A stretch of DNA of 64,000 nucleotides, taken from positions 58,803,754-58,867,753 of the forward strand of contig NC_067495.1 of assembly GCF_947179515.1 (NCBI RefSeq). The letters run 5' to 3'. The position numbers and the translations under genes were made by a program. The DNA is from Apodemus sylvaticus (lineage: Eukaryota; Chordata; Mammalia; Rodentia; Muridae). The notes below the pieces were generated by a model, which was given only the letters and a program-made list of their open reading frames with translations, had not been told where the DNA came from and did not search any database. Positions within the stretch are counted from its first letter, which is position 1. Each line of letters starts with the position of its first letter. Positions 46,451-58,105 of the stretch are shown piece after piece.

Positions 46451-46575
46451 TCATTCCCTGTTTTTTAATCTAAAATCTTATCTGTCTACCAAGGCTCACC
46501 TCAAAGTTCAATTTCCCTATGAAACCTTCCACTTCTACTCCAACCCACAAACGTATCCTTCTTGCATTAGCTCCT
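46451..46575 (-). mobile_element. L2 relic, right part
   Basis: AAGGCTCACCTCAAAGTTCA, ATTTCCCTATGAAACCTTCC parallels the antisense L2 'aaggcccagctcaaatgtcacctcc...tgaagccttcc'. Confidence 0.5.
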
Positions 46576-46579
46576 TTTT

Positions 46580-46790
46580 TTGTGATAAAATTCCGGAGCC
46601 AAGGCAAGTTGCAAAACAAAAAGCTTAGTTTAGCTTATATTGTGAAGGTATAGGAATCCATCATGGAGGTGAGGCATAGTAGAAAGAATCGCAGCAGAAT
46701 TAGGAAGCTGATGCCTCACACCTTGAACCATAAGTTAGGAAACAAGTAGCATACTATTTGAGTATATGGGGGGGGGACATTCTTAGTCAA
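46580..46790 (+). mobile_element. Rodent repeat, URR1-like class
   Basis: GATAAAATTCCGGAGCCAAG, TATAGGAATCCATCATGGAG and GTGAGGCATAGTAGAAAG resemble the rodent 'tccatcatggcagggaagtcatggcagcaggagc' repeat. Family uncertain. Confidence 0.4.
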
Positions 46791-47039
46791 ACTATTATAC
46801 TTTTGTAGAAGGCCCAGATATTCTGACGCACACTTGATTCATCCTTAGAAAATCATATATAATATTATAATTATTGTATTCATTCTTCCTATCAACGATG
46901 AAGACAAAAATTGTGATTTTTTTATTTTTTGAAAATATGTGGTAGTAAAACTTATATTCAATAAAGAAACATCTGATGTCTACTTTGAGCAGGTTCAAAT
47001 GTCACAGAGAGAAAACTCTGCCCATCATGGCAGGTGTGA
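46791..47039. other. No feature recognised
   Basis: Unique-looking. Confidence 0.4.
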
Positions 47040-47145
47040 TTGAATCTGTATCCCAGTTATATTTTAGTTGGTGAACCTGAATAAGTCCTTTCAACCTTCT
47101 GATTATTTTCTGTTTCCTCATATGTCAAAGGCTGTTAGAATAATT
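47040..47145 (+). mobile_element. MIR SINE relic
   Basis: GTGAACCTGAATAAGTCCTT, CTGTTTCCTCATATGTCAAA, GGCTGTTAGAATAATTAA follow the MIR 'cttgggcaagtc...cctcatctgtaaaatggg' order. Confidence 0.5.
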
Positions 47146-48014
47146 AAAAAAAAAAGAACTAACTTCTTTTCATTGTGCTTTTCAGGTAGCACACTCTCAA
47201 CAAATACTTTCATTTCATAGGGTGATTATCCCAGCTTGAATATTTTTGCTACTTCCATAATTCATGTTTAGTGTAATAGAACTAGGAAATATTGCTGTTG
47301 GGATGAGATTGAATTATAAGGATTCCATTCTCATGGATGGAATTACGCCATTTCCTTAATAGAAAACTTGGTGGAGGAAGTTCACTCTCTCTTTTGGCCT
47401 TTTGCAATCAACAGTGCAATTACACAGTGTTTCTTCTCTCCATAGGATTGAACATACAAAGCATCATTCTGAAAACAAGGACTAAATACTCTCACAACAG
47501 TGTACCTGATAAAGGCATAAAAATGGTGAACATCTTAGCACAGAGCTGATAATGTTTATGTATTCTTTTTAAAATTATGCAACCTGTGGTATTTTTGTTA
47601 CAGAAGCACAATTAGGCTAAGATTGTGTGACTATCAGATGGAATCTTATGTACAGAGGTGCTTTGCAATGTACCTATATTAAAACAAACAAACAAACAAA
47701 AAGGCTTAACTTCATTAGCTGAAAAGCCTCCTTAAGGATGAAAAATCACCATCCCCCCGAAAAAAAAGCCTACAAAAAATATCCTGCATTGATCAGAATA
47801 GTATAAAAATGAATCATGAACAGGTGTTACAGTCTTCAGTAAAGATGACAATGGAAGAAAGGTAGTTGCTGCTACGCTCAAAGACAAATCTTAAGCCAGT
47901 ACTCACTCATCTCAAGCAGGAGGTTGGTGGGGCAAGGGGACATAAGAAAAGACCTGTACATCAAACACGGTCAGGTTACCTAAGTCATTGGAGTTCTGGA
48001 AGCAGCTTGCCATG
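47146..48014. other. No gene; (AAAC)n near 47682-47701
   Basis: Unique-looking sequence. The only repeat noted is a short AAAC run. Confidence 0.45.
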
Positions 48015-48325
48015 GTTTGAATATGCTTGGCCCAGAGAGTGGTACTATTTGAAGGTGTAGCCTTGTTGGAGTAGCTGTGTCACTGTGTGCATGGGCTGTA
48101 ATACCCTCATCCTAGCTGCCTGGAAGTCAATATTCTGCTAGCAGCTTTCTTAGCTCCTCCTGCTCCATGCCTACCTCGATGTTGCCTTGTTCCTGTCTTG
48201 ATGATAATGGACTGTAGTCTCTGAACCTGTAATCCAGCCCCAATTAAATGTTGTCCTTATAAGAGATGCCTTGGTCATGGTGTCTGTTCAAAGTAGTAAA
48301 ACTCTAACTAAGACACAGATCAATA
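48015..48325 (-). mobile_element. URR1-type rodent repeat
   Basis: Reverse-complement counterpart of 12633-12975: GGTTTGAATATGCTTGGCCC, TTGTTGGAGTAGCTGTGTCA, TTGATGATAATGGACTGTAG, AGCCCCAATTAAATGTTGTC and CTCTAACTAAGACA. Confidence 0.65.
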
Positions 48326-49815
48326 TTCCTGGAAAGGCATAATTGGGGTACTCTACATCACAAGGATTTCCTTGACAACTGAATTTATCATCAATAAGAC
48401 ATAAAGCAACAAACACGTTGTGCCAACTATGGCTGTCAAGGCTGACAAGTGACAGAAAAACATACTATGGACACAAATCTCAGACAACGATAAAAGAATG
48501 GTGACAGTGGTTGAAACTGTGGCTGAAAGGAAAATGAGGCAACAGAATCTGAAATGGAGGAAGTAAATCGCTTTCCCTGTGTGGCCAGTGGCAATAAGGC
48601 AATGGGATAGAAAGATGAAAGAGAATGGCCTTCTCCTAATGAGAAGCAAAACAAGAAAAAAAAACATAAAAAGTGGGATCATCACTTTGAGACACATACC
48701 AATGCAAATAAAAAATACAGAGCCTTCATTATAAACATACCTTTTGCTGTGAAAGGAAAGTCACATAATGGCATGGTTAAAGGAAAAGTTGATGAGGTAG
48801 TATAAGTGGAGCTGTCAGTGGATGCTGAGGGAACGTCAAAGGACTGTGCTGCGGTTCAATTCAGAATAGAAGAGGGCATGAATAAAGCTGCTCAAGTTCT
48901 GAAAAATCAAAGTCAAAGAAGATCTTTCTGATGAAGATATAATCCATTAAGTTATGTCTAACGTGGTGACCTGGGTATTGGCCCAGGTGGCCCAGGGAAG
49001 TTGAATATTCTGCCCAAACTTCTAAAAAATCCTAATGTCTCAAATGGATCTTATCCATGCATTATAGATTGAAAGATGTGGAAGCAAGATTGTGAAGTTT
49101 TGTAATAAAACTGGTAGATAAAGTTGTCTGGAAAAAAATGGAAGGAAGTGTTTAGGAGGGTTTATGTAGCACAAATATTCTGGCATACAGAGATGAGAAA
49201 GTGGTGAAATAAGTACTGTGATTTTTCAACAAGCCACTGAAGCTGTGCAAATTATACCTATGTTTAATGGCTAACTGCTATTTGACATAACAATGCATGC
49301 CAAATTGGATGAAGAAACCTCACCCAAGGGAGAATCATTCCCTCTTGAACAGTCACAGTGATTTTCCTCATGGACTGGTGGTATTGTGGAAAACGACCTG
49401 GCAGGCAGTCCATGGATGCCAATCACCTGAAGAAAGGCATTGAAATGGGAAACTTGGGCCTGCTAAGATGGGAAAGGAACACATAGGAGTTTAAATCAAT
49501 AAAATAAGGGGAGTAGAAGGACCCTTTGGTGGCAGTGTAGAGAGAATTGATAATTTAGATCTGGAAGGTGTATGTGTCAGCTGAATGAGATACTAATCAA
49601 TGCACTGAAGAGAGGGAAGATCACTATAATCCACAAAGTTGGTTGAGGCAGAAGCAATGTTCCTTGGATTGACCGGATTGGCCCTGGAATCGTCCTTATT
49701 AGGGGTGCTGACATAGAATGCATAAGCAGAGACCTAGGCCCTGAGATGGATTATGTGGGCTCTGAGACTGTGATCAAAGGTGAGATTTTGGCTCACCTGT
49801 GCTGTTAAGAATGAA
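48326..49815 (+). pseudogene. Unidentified protein-like relic
   Basis: A 1.5-kb block between a URR1-type repeat and an L1 that matches none of the L1s here. From about 49635 to 49800 one plus-strand frame reads as protein-like sequence with one stop: WIDRIGPGIVLIRGADIE, then GPEMDYVGSETVIKGEILAHL. Around 49525-49590 a frame reads GPFGGSVERIDNLDLEGV. Shifts and stops separate these pieces and I see no introns or splice sites, so a decayed retrocopy or another repeat's coding region is possible. I could not recognise the parent gene. Confidence 0.3.
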
Positions 49816-49821
49816 TACATG

Positions 49822-51897
49822 ATGTCGTCTGCAAATAATGATAGTTTGACTTCTTCCTTTCCAATTTGTATCCCTTTGACCTCCTTATGTTGTCGAATTG
49901 CCCGAGCTAGTACCTCAAGATAGTCTACCTAAGTGACCCAAAAAACTCCACTAGAGAGCTCCTACAGCTGATAAACAACTTCACCAAAGTGGCAGGTTAT
50001 AAAATCAACACAAGCAAATCAGTGGCCTTCCTACACTCAAAGGATAAGCAGGCTGAGAAAGAAATTAGGGAAATGACCCCCTTCACAATAGCCACAAACA
50101 GTATAAAGTATCTTGGGGTGACTCTTACCAAACATGTGAAAGATCTGTATGACAAGAACTTCAAGACTCTGAAGAAGGAAATGGAAGAAGACCTCAAAAA
50201 ATGGGAAAACCTCCCATGCTCATGGATTGGTAGAATCAATATAGTTAAAATGGCCATTTTGCCAAAAGCACTATACAGATTCAATGCAATACCCATCAAA
50301 ATCCCAACTCAATTCTTCACAGAGTTAGAAAGAGCAATTATCAAATTCATCTGGAACAACAAAAAACCCAGGATAGCTAAAACTATTCTCAGCAACAAAA
50401 GAAAATCTGGGGGAATCAGTATCCCTGACCTCAAGCAATACTACAGAGCAATAGTGTTAAAAACTGCATGGTATTGGTACAGTGACAGGCAGGAGGATCA
50501 ATGGAACAGGATTGAAGATCCAGAAATGAACCCACACACCCATGGCCACTTGATCCTCGACAAAGAGGCTGAAAACATCCAATGGAAAAAAGATAGCCTT
50601 TTCAACAAATGGTGCTGGTTCAACTGGAAGTCAGCATGCAGAAGAATGCGAATTGATCCATCCTTGTCTCCTTGTACTAAACTCAAATCCAAATGGATCA
50701 AGGACCTCCACATCAAGCCAGACACTCTGAAGCTAATAGAAAAGAAACTGGGGAAGACCCTTGAGGACATCGGTACAGGGAGAAAGTTTCTGAACAGAAC
50801 ACCAATAGCGTATGCTCTAAGAGCAAGAATTGACAAATGGGACCTCATAAAATTACAAAGTTTCTGTAAGGCAAAGGACACCATCAAGAGGACAAATCGG
50901 CAACCAACAAATTGGGAAAAGATCTTCACCAATCCTACATCAGATAGAGGGCTAATATCCAATATATACAAAGAACTCAAGAAGTTAGACTCCAGAAAAC
51001 CAAACAACCCTATTAAAAAATGGGGTACAGAGTTAAACAAAGAATTCTCACCTGAAGAACTTCGGATGGCGGAGAAGCATCTTAAAAAAATGCTCAACTT
51101 CATTAGTCATTAGGGAAATGCAAATCAAAACAACCCTAAGATTTCATCTTACACCAGTCAGAATGGCTAAGATTAAAAATTCAGGAGACAGCAGGTGTTG
51201 GAGAGGGTGTGGAGAAAGAGGAACACTCCTCCACTGCTGGTGGGGTTGCAAATTGTTACAACCACTCTGGAAATCAGTCTGGCGTTTCCTCCGAAAAATG
51301 GGCACCTCACTTCCAGAAGATCCTGCTTTACCACTCCTGGGCATATACCCAGAGGATTCCCCACCATGTAATAAGGATACATGCTCTACTATGTTCATAG
51401 CAGCCCTATTTATAATTGCCAGATGCTGGAAAGAACCCAGGTATCCCTCAACAGAATAGTGGATGCAAAAAATGTGGTATATATATACACAATGGAGTAC
51501 TATTCAGCCATTAGAAACAATGAATTCATGAAATTCTTAGGCAAATGGATGGACCTAGAGAACATCATACTAAGTGAGGTAACCCGGACTCAAAAGATGA
51601 ATCATGGTATGCACTCACTAATAAGTGGATATTAACCTAGAAACCTGGATTACCCAAAACATAATCTACACATCAAATGAGGTACAAGAAGAAAGGAAGA
51701 GTGGCCCCTTGTTCTGGAAAGACTCAATGAAGCAGTATTCAGCAAAACCAGAACGGGGAAGTGGGAAGGGGTGGGTGAGAGGACAGGGGGAGAGAAGGGG
51801 GCTTAAGGGACTTTTTGGGAGGGGGGGGCTAGGAAAGGGGAAATCATTTGAAATGTAAATAAAAAATATACCGAATAAAAAAAATTTAAAAAAAAAC
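49822..51897 (+). mobile_element. Young L1, 5'-truncated with 5' inversion
   Basis: 49822-49919 is antisense ORF2 matching 27415-27512 of the full-length copy. At 49920 the orientation switches and sense ORF2 begins at the base equivalent to 27413, so the join loses about one base. The sense part runs through the ORF2 C-terminus, 3' UTR with a G-rich tract (51770-51840), AATAAA and a tail of A-runs split by TTT (to about 51897). It is almost identical to the 25-32 kb subfamily. Confidence 0.9.
49920..51635 (+). pseudogene. L1 ORF2 C-terminal half, broken
   Basis: Reads from IVYLSDPKNSTREL, just after the lost FADD core. An open frame of 374 codons (49989-51113) covers the region after the reverse transcriptase. 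An extra A in an A-run (51086-51092) shifts the frame at KKMLN (intact: KKCST). It resumes at 51118 with the Cys-rich motif CWRGCGERGTLLHCWWGC until TAG at 51457-51459, where GAAGAG became GAATAG, then continues to LISGY at 51635. No endonuclease or catalytic reverse transcriptase. Confidence 0.9.
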
Positions 51898-54218
51898 TCA
51901 AAGGAAAAAAACATATGATCATCTCATTAGCTGCAGAAAAGGCATTTGACACAATTCAGCATCCTTTCATGCTAAAAGTCTTGGAAAGAACAGGAATTCA
52001 AGGTCCATACCTGAACATTGTTAAAGCAATATACAGCAAACCGGTAGCCAGCATCAAACTAAATGGAGAGAAACTTGAAGCAATCCCACTAAAATCAGGG
52101 ACTAGACAAGGCTGTCCTCTCTCTCCATATCTTTTCAATATAGTACTTGAAGTTCTAGCTAGAGCAATTAGACAACATAAGGAGGTCAAGGGGATACAAA
52201 TTGGAAAGGAACAAGTAAAATTATCACTACTTGCAGATGACATGATAGTCTACTTAAGTGACCAGAAAACCTCCACCAGAGAACTCCTACAGCTGATAAA
52301 CAACTTCAGCAAAGTGGCTGGCTATAAAATCAACTCAAACAAATCAGTTGCCTTCCTATACTCAAACAGTAAGCAGGCTGAGAAAGAAGTTAGGGAAATG
52401 ACACCCTTCACAATAGCCACAAATGATATAAAGTATCTTGGTGTGACTCTAACCAAACAAGTGAAAGATCTATATGACAAGAACTTCAGGTCTCTGAAGA
52501 AGGAAATGGAAGAAGACCTCAGAAAATGGAAAAATCTGCCATGCTCATGGATCGACAGGATTAATATAGTTGAAATGGCCATCTTGTCAAAAGCAATCTA
52601 CAGATTCAATGCCATCCCCATCAAAATCCCAACTCAGTTCTTCACAGAGTTAGAAAAAGCAATTCTCAAATTCATCTGGAATAACAAAAAACCCAGGATA
52701 GCCAAAACTATTCTCAACAACAAAAGAAATTCTGGTGGAATCAGTATCCCTGACTTCAAGCAATACTACAGAGCAATAGTATTAAAAACTTCATGGTATT
52801 GGCACAGTGACAGACAAGTGGACCAATGGAATAGAATTGAAGATCCAGAAATGAACTCACACACCTATGGTCACTTGATCTTCGACAAAGGAGCCAAAAA
52901 CATCCAGTGGAAAAAAGATAGCCTGTTCAACAAATGGTGCTGGTTCAATTGGAGGTCAGCATGCAGAAGAATGCGAATTGATCCATTCTTATCTCCATGT
53001 ACTGAACTTCACTCCAAGTGGATCAAGGACCTCCATGTAAAACCGGACACACTGAAACTAATAGAAAAGAAACTGGGGAAGACCCTAGAGCACATGGGCA
53101 CCGGGGAAAAGTTCCTGAACAGATCACCAATAGCTTATGCTCTAAGCTCAAGAATTGACAAATGGGACCTCATAAAATTACAAAGTTTCTGTAAGGCAAA
53201 GGACACTGTTAAATGGACAAAATGGCAACCATCAAATTGGGAAAGGATATTCACCAACCCTACATCTGATAGAGGGCTAATATCCAATATATACAAAGAA
53301 CTCAAGAAGTTGGACCCCAGGGAATCAAATAACCCTATTAAAATGGGGTACAGATCTAAACAAAGAATTTTCACCTGAAGAAATTCGGATGGCCAAGAGG
53401 CACCTTAAGAAGTGCTCAACATCATTAGTCATTAGGGAAATGCAAATCAAAACAACCCTGAGATTTCACCTTACACCAGTCTGAATTAGGCTAAGGTCAA
53501 AAACTCAGGAGACAGCAGGTGTTGGCGAGGATGTGGAGAAATTAGAACACTTCTCCACTGCTGGAGGGGCTGTAAGATGGTACAACCACTTTGGAAATCA
53601 GTCTGGCAGTTCCTCAGAAAACTGGACATGATACTTCCGGAGGACCCTGCTATACCTCTCCTGGGCATATACCCAAAGGATTCCCTGGCATGCAATAAAG
53701 ACACATGCTCCATTATGTTCATAGCAGCCTTATTTATAATAGCCAGAAGTTGGAAAGAACACAGATGCCCATCAAAGTAGGAATGGATACAGAAAATGTG
53801 GTATATTTACACAATGGAATACTACTCAGCAATTAGAAACAATGAATTGACAAAATTGTTAGGCAAATGGTTTGATCTGGAAAATATCATCCTAAGTGAG
53901 GTAACCTAGTCACAAAAGAATACACATGGAATGCAATCTCTGATAAGTGTATATTAATTAGCCCAGAAGCCCTGAATACCCAACGCACAAATAGCATAAC
54001 AAATGACTCCCATGAAGAAATATGGAGAAGGTCCTGATCCTGGAAAGGATTGATCCAGCATTGGAGGGGAATATAAGGACAGAAGAAAAGGAGGGAGGTA
54101 ATAGGAAAATGGATGGAGAGAAGAAGGTGTATGGGACATATGGGAGGGGGGATCCGGGAAAGGGGAAATCATTCAGAATGTAAACAAAGAATATAGAAAA
54201 TAAAAATATTAATAAAAA
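51893..54218 (+). mobile_element. L1, 5'-truncated, distinct 3' UTR subfamily
   Basis: Begins with ACTCAAAGG, equivalent to the ORF2 codons just before SLDAEKAFD, directly after the tail of the preceding L1. It ends in a 3' UTR with GGGAGGGGGGATCCGGGAAA and TGTAAACAAAGAATATAG, the type seen at 35585 and 45811. More lesions than its upstream neighbour, so older. Confidence 0.9.
51915..53480 (+). pseudogene. L1 ORF2 reverse-transcriptase part, broken
   Basis: 487 open codons (51915-53378) start inside the reverse transcriptase at SLAAEKAFDTIQ, where the intact copy has SLDAEKAFDKIQ, so the first catalytic Asp is Ala. GTRQGCPLSPYL and LLADDMIVYLSD (intact LFADD) follow. A frameshift near 53340 (IKMGYRSK, intact IKKWGTEL) breaks the frame, and a TAG lies near 53778. 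The endonuclease is absent by truncation. Confidence 0.9.
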
Positions 54219-54730
54219 AAAGAAACTTCCTTCTACAGCAGATGGAACAAATATAGAGCCACAGCCAGACATTATGCAAAATGTAAAAGACCTTGGAAAA
54301 CTCAGTCCTAAATGTGATGTTTCTATCAAATTCCTCCCCTCAGCATTTGAGGAGTCTCACAGAAGAGGAAACAGAAGGAGTGTAAGAGTCAGAGCAAGGG
54401 GAAGGATCAGAAAACAAGGTCTTCTAAATCAACATAATTAAAGCTCATAGAAACTCACAAAGACTGAGACAGCTCTGTACCAGGTATTCTGTGTGTAAAT
54501 TATAGCTTGCTGTTTAGTGTATTATGAGATTCCTAAATGTGTGTCTATAGTTCTTATGCCTACTCTTGGAATCTTTTCCTTTTATGTCTTGTCTATTTCT
54601 AATGTGATGATGCTTGTTTTATCTTATAATTTCTTTTGTTATATTTTATTATTACCCCTTAGAAGCCTGTTTGTTTCTTAATGAGTCACACAAATGGAGT
54701 GGATGCAGACAAGAAGGGAATTGGGAAGAA
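54219..54730 (+). mobile_element. Lx-type L1 3' UTR fragment
   Basis: Starts CTTCCTTCTACAGCAGATGG and follows the same order as 40100-40745 (CTTCTAAATCAACATAATTA, TTAGTGTATTATGAGATTCC, TTTTATTATTACCCC). It is probably the older element beside which the 51893 L1 inserted. Confidence 0.65.
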
Positions 54731-54829
54731 TCTAGGAGGAGTAGATAGAAAGGAAACGTTGATTTGGATGTACTATATGAGAAAATTTATGCTTGGATCT
54801 ATATGTATGAAAGAGCAGGTTTACCACAA

Positions 54830-55320
54830 TTATTAGGATGTTTTCTAGTTTTATATATTGCCTTTCAAATTTCATAACTTCATTTTTATTGATGGCTGAA
54901 TAAAATTTTACTGTGGCTATGTATCACATTTTCATTATATAGCCATCTGTTGGTAGGCATCTAGGCTGTGAACAGAGATATCATGAAGATGGATGCACAA
55001 GAATCTCTGTCAGGGACTATTTGGGCATATGCTTAATAGGGATATCCTTGGATCACATGGTAGTTTTAGTTTTAGTTTTTGGAAAAACCTTCCCACTGAT
55101 TCCCATTTGACTACACCAGTCTACATCAAGACTGGATAAGCCCCTCCCATCCTCCACTCCACACTGGAATTTGTTGTCCTTTGCTCTCTTTCTGATACAT
55201 GCTGCCTGATATATATGCTGACCACGTTTAAAAAGGTTTATTATCCATTTGTACTTCATCTTTTGAAACCTCTCTGTTCCATTCCACTGACCCTTTATTA
55301 TTGGGTTGTTCATTTTTCCA
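54830..55320 (-). mobile_element. Ancient L1 ORF2 end relic
   Basis: Antisense ORF2 C-terminus: GATGGCTGAATAAAATTTTA, CATCTGTTGGTAGGCATCTA, TTGGGCATATGCTTAATAGG. Heavily decayed. Confidence 0.55.
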
Positions 55321-55503
55321 TCGATTTTATCAGTTCTTTAATAATTTCATAACTGTAGTTTGACCATATTCCTCTTCTTTTTCAACCCCTCTCAGACTTA
55401 TCCTCTTTTGGTAAGATAGTAATGTTCACAATAGTATTTCTTACAAACTATTAACATGAGAGAATTTTTCATCTCCTGGAGTCTACACCATTGTTCTCTA
55501 TTG

Positions 55504-55556
55504 TTCACTGTCCTTCCTTTCCTTCCTTCCTTCCTTCCTTCCTTCCTTCCTTTCTT
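55504..55556 (+). repeat. (TTCC)n microsatellite
   Basis: About eleven TTCC units with flanking TTTC variants. Confidence 0.95.
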
Positions 55557-55559
55557 TTT

Positions 55560-56690
55560 CTTGTCTTAAAGTTTTAATTGTAAAGGTTGTTTACCTCCTT
55601 GGTTCAATTTATGCTAAGCTATTTTTAAAAGGACATTGTGAATGGCTACTTTCCATGATTACTTAATTTTTTTCCAATTTGTTACTGGTACATAAGAATG
55701 GTAATACTTTTTGTGTGTTAAGTTTGGATACTGCCACTTTGATGAAAGACTATCAGTGATAAAAGTTTTTGATGAGATCTTTAGGATATTTTATGTTATG
55801 TATAGAATCATGTGCGTATATAGAAATATGCTGACTTCTTCCTGTCTGATTTTTATTCCATTTGCTTGGCTTGTTGATCTAATTAAGGCTTCTAGTGCTA
55901 TATTAAGAAGAAAGTGTTGTTCCTTATTTTAGTGCAAAAATTTATTTTCTCCCACTTAATATAATATTGGATATAGATTTTTCACATATATCATTTGCTA
56001 TATTGACATCAGTTTCTTCTGTATTCTGAGTTTGTTTCAAGACTTTTAACATTAAGGGATGTTGGATCTTGTACAAAAGCCTTTTCACTTCAGTCAAGAT
56101 TTAACTTGTTTTTGAGTCCATCTATGTAATTTGTAACACTTACTGACTAATGCTTATTGAAACATACATGCATCTCTAGACTAAAATGAACTCTACCATT
56201 GTGAATGATCTTTTTTATTTATTTTTAAGTTTATTTAGGAAGATTTGTTTGAATTTTTTTATCTATTTTTATGGAAATTGGATTCCGGGTTCGTATTTAT
56301 GTCCTTTTATCTGCTCTAGGAATCAGTATAATAGCAGATTTTCAAAAAGAGTTTAGCTTGTTCCTTTCTTTTGTATTTGATGTCACTTGTACTAGTTCTT
56401 CTTTGAATGTCTGATAAATTCACCAGTGTAACCATCTAGGTCTGGACACTTTAAATTTGGAAGTTTTAAAAGTATTGCTTCAACATTGTTACTTAACATA
56501 AATCTGTTTAAATCACTTCATCTCCTCTTTGTGTAATTTTGATAAGTCATATTCTTCTAGAATTATATTAATTTACTTTAGATCTCCAATCTCATAAGAT
56601 ATATCTTTTTAAAAGTAGACTAAACAGTTTTGTGGATTTCATTAGTATCTGTTGTAACATACACCTTTTCTTTTCTGATTTCTTAATTTA
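55560..56690 (-). mobile_element. Ancient L1 ORF2 relic (RT region)
   Basis: Co-linear with antisense reverse transcriptase: GACTTCTTCCTGTCTGATTT, 'TTGGATATAGATTTTTCACA', 'GACTTTTAACATTAAGGGAT', 'TGTATTTGATGTCACTTGTA'. No frame remains. Probably the same old element as 54830. Confidence 0.6.
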
Positions 56691-56700
56691 GGTTCTCTCT

Positions 56701-56747
<47 letters not shown>
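56691..56747 (+). repeat. (TC)n microsatellite
   Basis: TC array with one TTCTC interruption, inside L1 relic sequence. Confidence 0.95.
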
Positions 56748-56750
<3 letters not shown>

Positions 56751-57009
56751 AAGATATTAACACTTTTTTTTTTTTACCGTTTCAGAGTACTAAGTATTTG
56801 CTTTACTAATTCATTGTAATTTTCATTGTTTCTTCTGCTCAGACCTAAATAATTTATTTTTATTGACTGACATTTTGTCAACCTTTTTGTCCTGTTTTTT
56901 TTTTTGTTCAGCAGTGGCCTTGTTGCCCATTACAGGCTGATTACATTTAAACTCCCCTTTTACATGTACATATTCATATTTTAGGAAGCTACTACAGTAG
57001 TGGGTTCCC
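56748..57009 (-). mobile_element. Possible continuation of ancient L1 relic
   Basis: T-rich, weakly similar to the antisense ORF2 linker region. The assignment rests on position between L1 pieces. Confidence 0.25.
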
Positions 57010-57638
57010 ATATGATTCTTTTGTTGTCTAATTGCTCTGGCTAGGACTTAGAATACTATATTTAACAGGTCGGGAGAGAGTGGGCAGCCTTCTCTAGTCC
57101 CTGATTTCAGTGGGATTGTTTCAAGTTTTTCTCCATTTAGTTTGATGTTGGCTACTGGTTTATATATTTATTGCTTTTACTATGTTTTGGTATGGGCCCT
57201 GATCTTTCCAATACTTTTATCATGTAGAGGTGTTGGATTTTGTCAAATGCTTTCTCAGCATCTAATGAAATGATTATGTGGTTTTTTTCTTTTAGTTTGT
57301 TTATGTAGTGGATTGCATTGATGGATTTCCATATATTGAACCATGCCTGCATGCCTGGGATGAAGCCTACTTGATTATGGTGGATGATAACTTTGATATG
57401 TTCTTGGATTCGGTTGGCAAGAATTGTATTGAGTATTTTTGCATCTATATTCATAAGGGAAATTGGTCTAAAGTTCTCTTTCATTGTTGGGTCTTTGTAT
57501 GGTTTAGCTATCAGAGTAATTGTGGCTTCATAAAATGAATTGGGTAGTGTTCCACCTGTTTCTATTTTGTGTAATTGATTGAAGAGTATTAGTATTAGGT
57601 CTTCTTTGAAGGCCTGATAGAACTCTGCATTTATGGGT
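57010..57638 (-). mobile_element. L1 ORF2 RT fragment
   Basis: Antisense reverse transcriptase, with 110 open codons (57152-57484) reading ENFRPISLMNIDAKILN and ISLDAEKAFDKIQ. It lacks both ends of the element, so it was cut by later rearrangement or deletion. Confidence 0.85.
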
Positions 57639-57639
57639 C

Positions 57640-57735
57640 AAAGGCTTCAGAAGAGTTCATGTATGCTGCCTGGTTGGTAGCTCGTTGTCAGTAAGACCAG
57701 GTTGTTTATACAGTGAGCCATGTTGATGGTACTTT
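57640..57735 (-). mobile_element. Lx-type 3' UTR scrap
   Basis: 'AGAAGAGTTCATGTATGCTG' and 'CCTGGTTGGTAGCTCGTTGT' are the reverse complement of 35490-35540. Confidence 0.55.
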
Positions 57736-57737
57736 TC

Positions 57738-58105
57738 CCACTAAAATCAGGGACTAGACAAGGCTGTCCTCTCTCCATATATTTTCAATATAGTACTTGA
57801 AGTTCTCGCTAGAGCAATTAGACAACATAAGGCAGTCAAAGGGATACAAATTGGAAAGGAAGAAGTCAAAATATCACTATTTGCAGATGATATGATAGTA
57901 TACTTAAGTGACCCCAAAAATTCCACTAGAGAACTACAGCTGATAAACAACTTCAGCAAAGTAGCCTGATATAAAACTAACTCAAACAAATCAGTAACTT
58001 TCCTATACTCAAAGGATAAACAGTCTGAGAAAGAAATTAAGGAAATGACACCATTCACAATAGTCACAAACGATATAAAATATTTTGGTGTGACTAGTCA
58101 CACCC
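57738..58105 (+). mobile_element. L1 ORF2 RT fragment, plus strand
   Basis: Sense frame LKSGTRQGCPL, VLEVLARAIRQHKAVKGIQI, SLFADDMIVYLSDPKNSTRE with small deletions (the 'CTCTCT' of CPLSPYL is shortened, one LQ codon is missing). It ends at YFGVT in a 16-bp palindrome. It overlaps 57010-57638 in consensus, so it is a separate copy. Confidence 0.85.

Noticed and set aside
48353..48697. Minus-strand hydrophobic 114-codon frame
   Set aside because: Hydrophobicity follows from antisense A-rich sequence of the plus-strand relic.
57010..58105. The minus and plus L1 RT fragments as one 5'-inverted element
   Set aside because: They overlap in consensus (both contain the GTRQGCPLSP region) and are separated by an Lx 3' UTR scrap, so they are separate copies.
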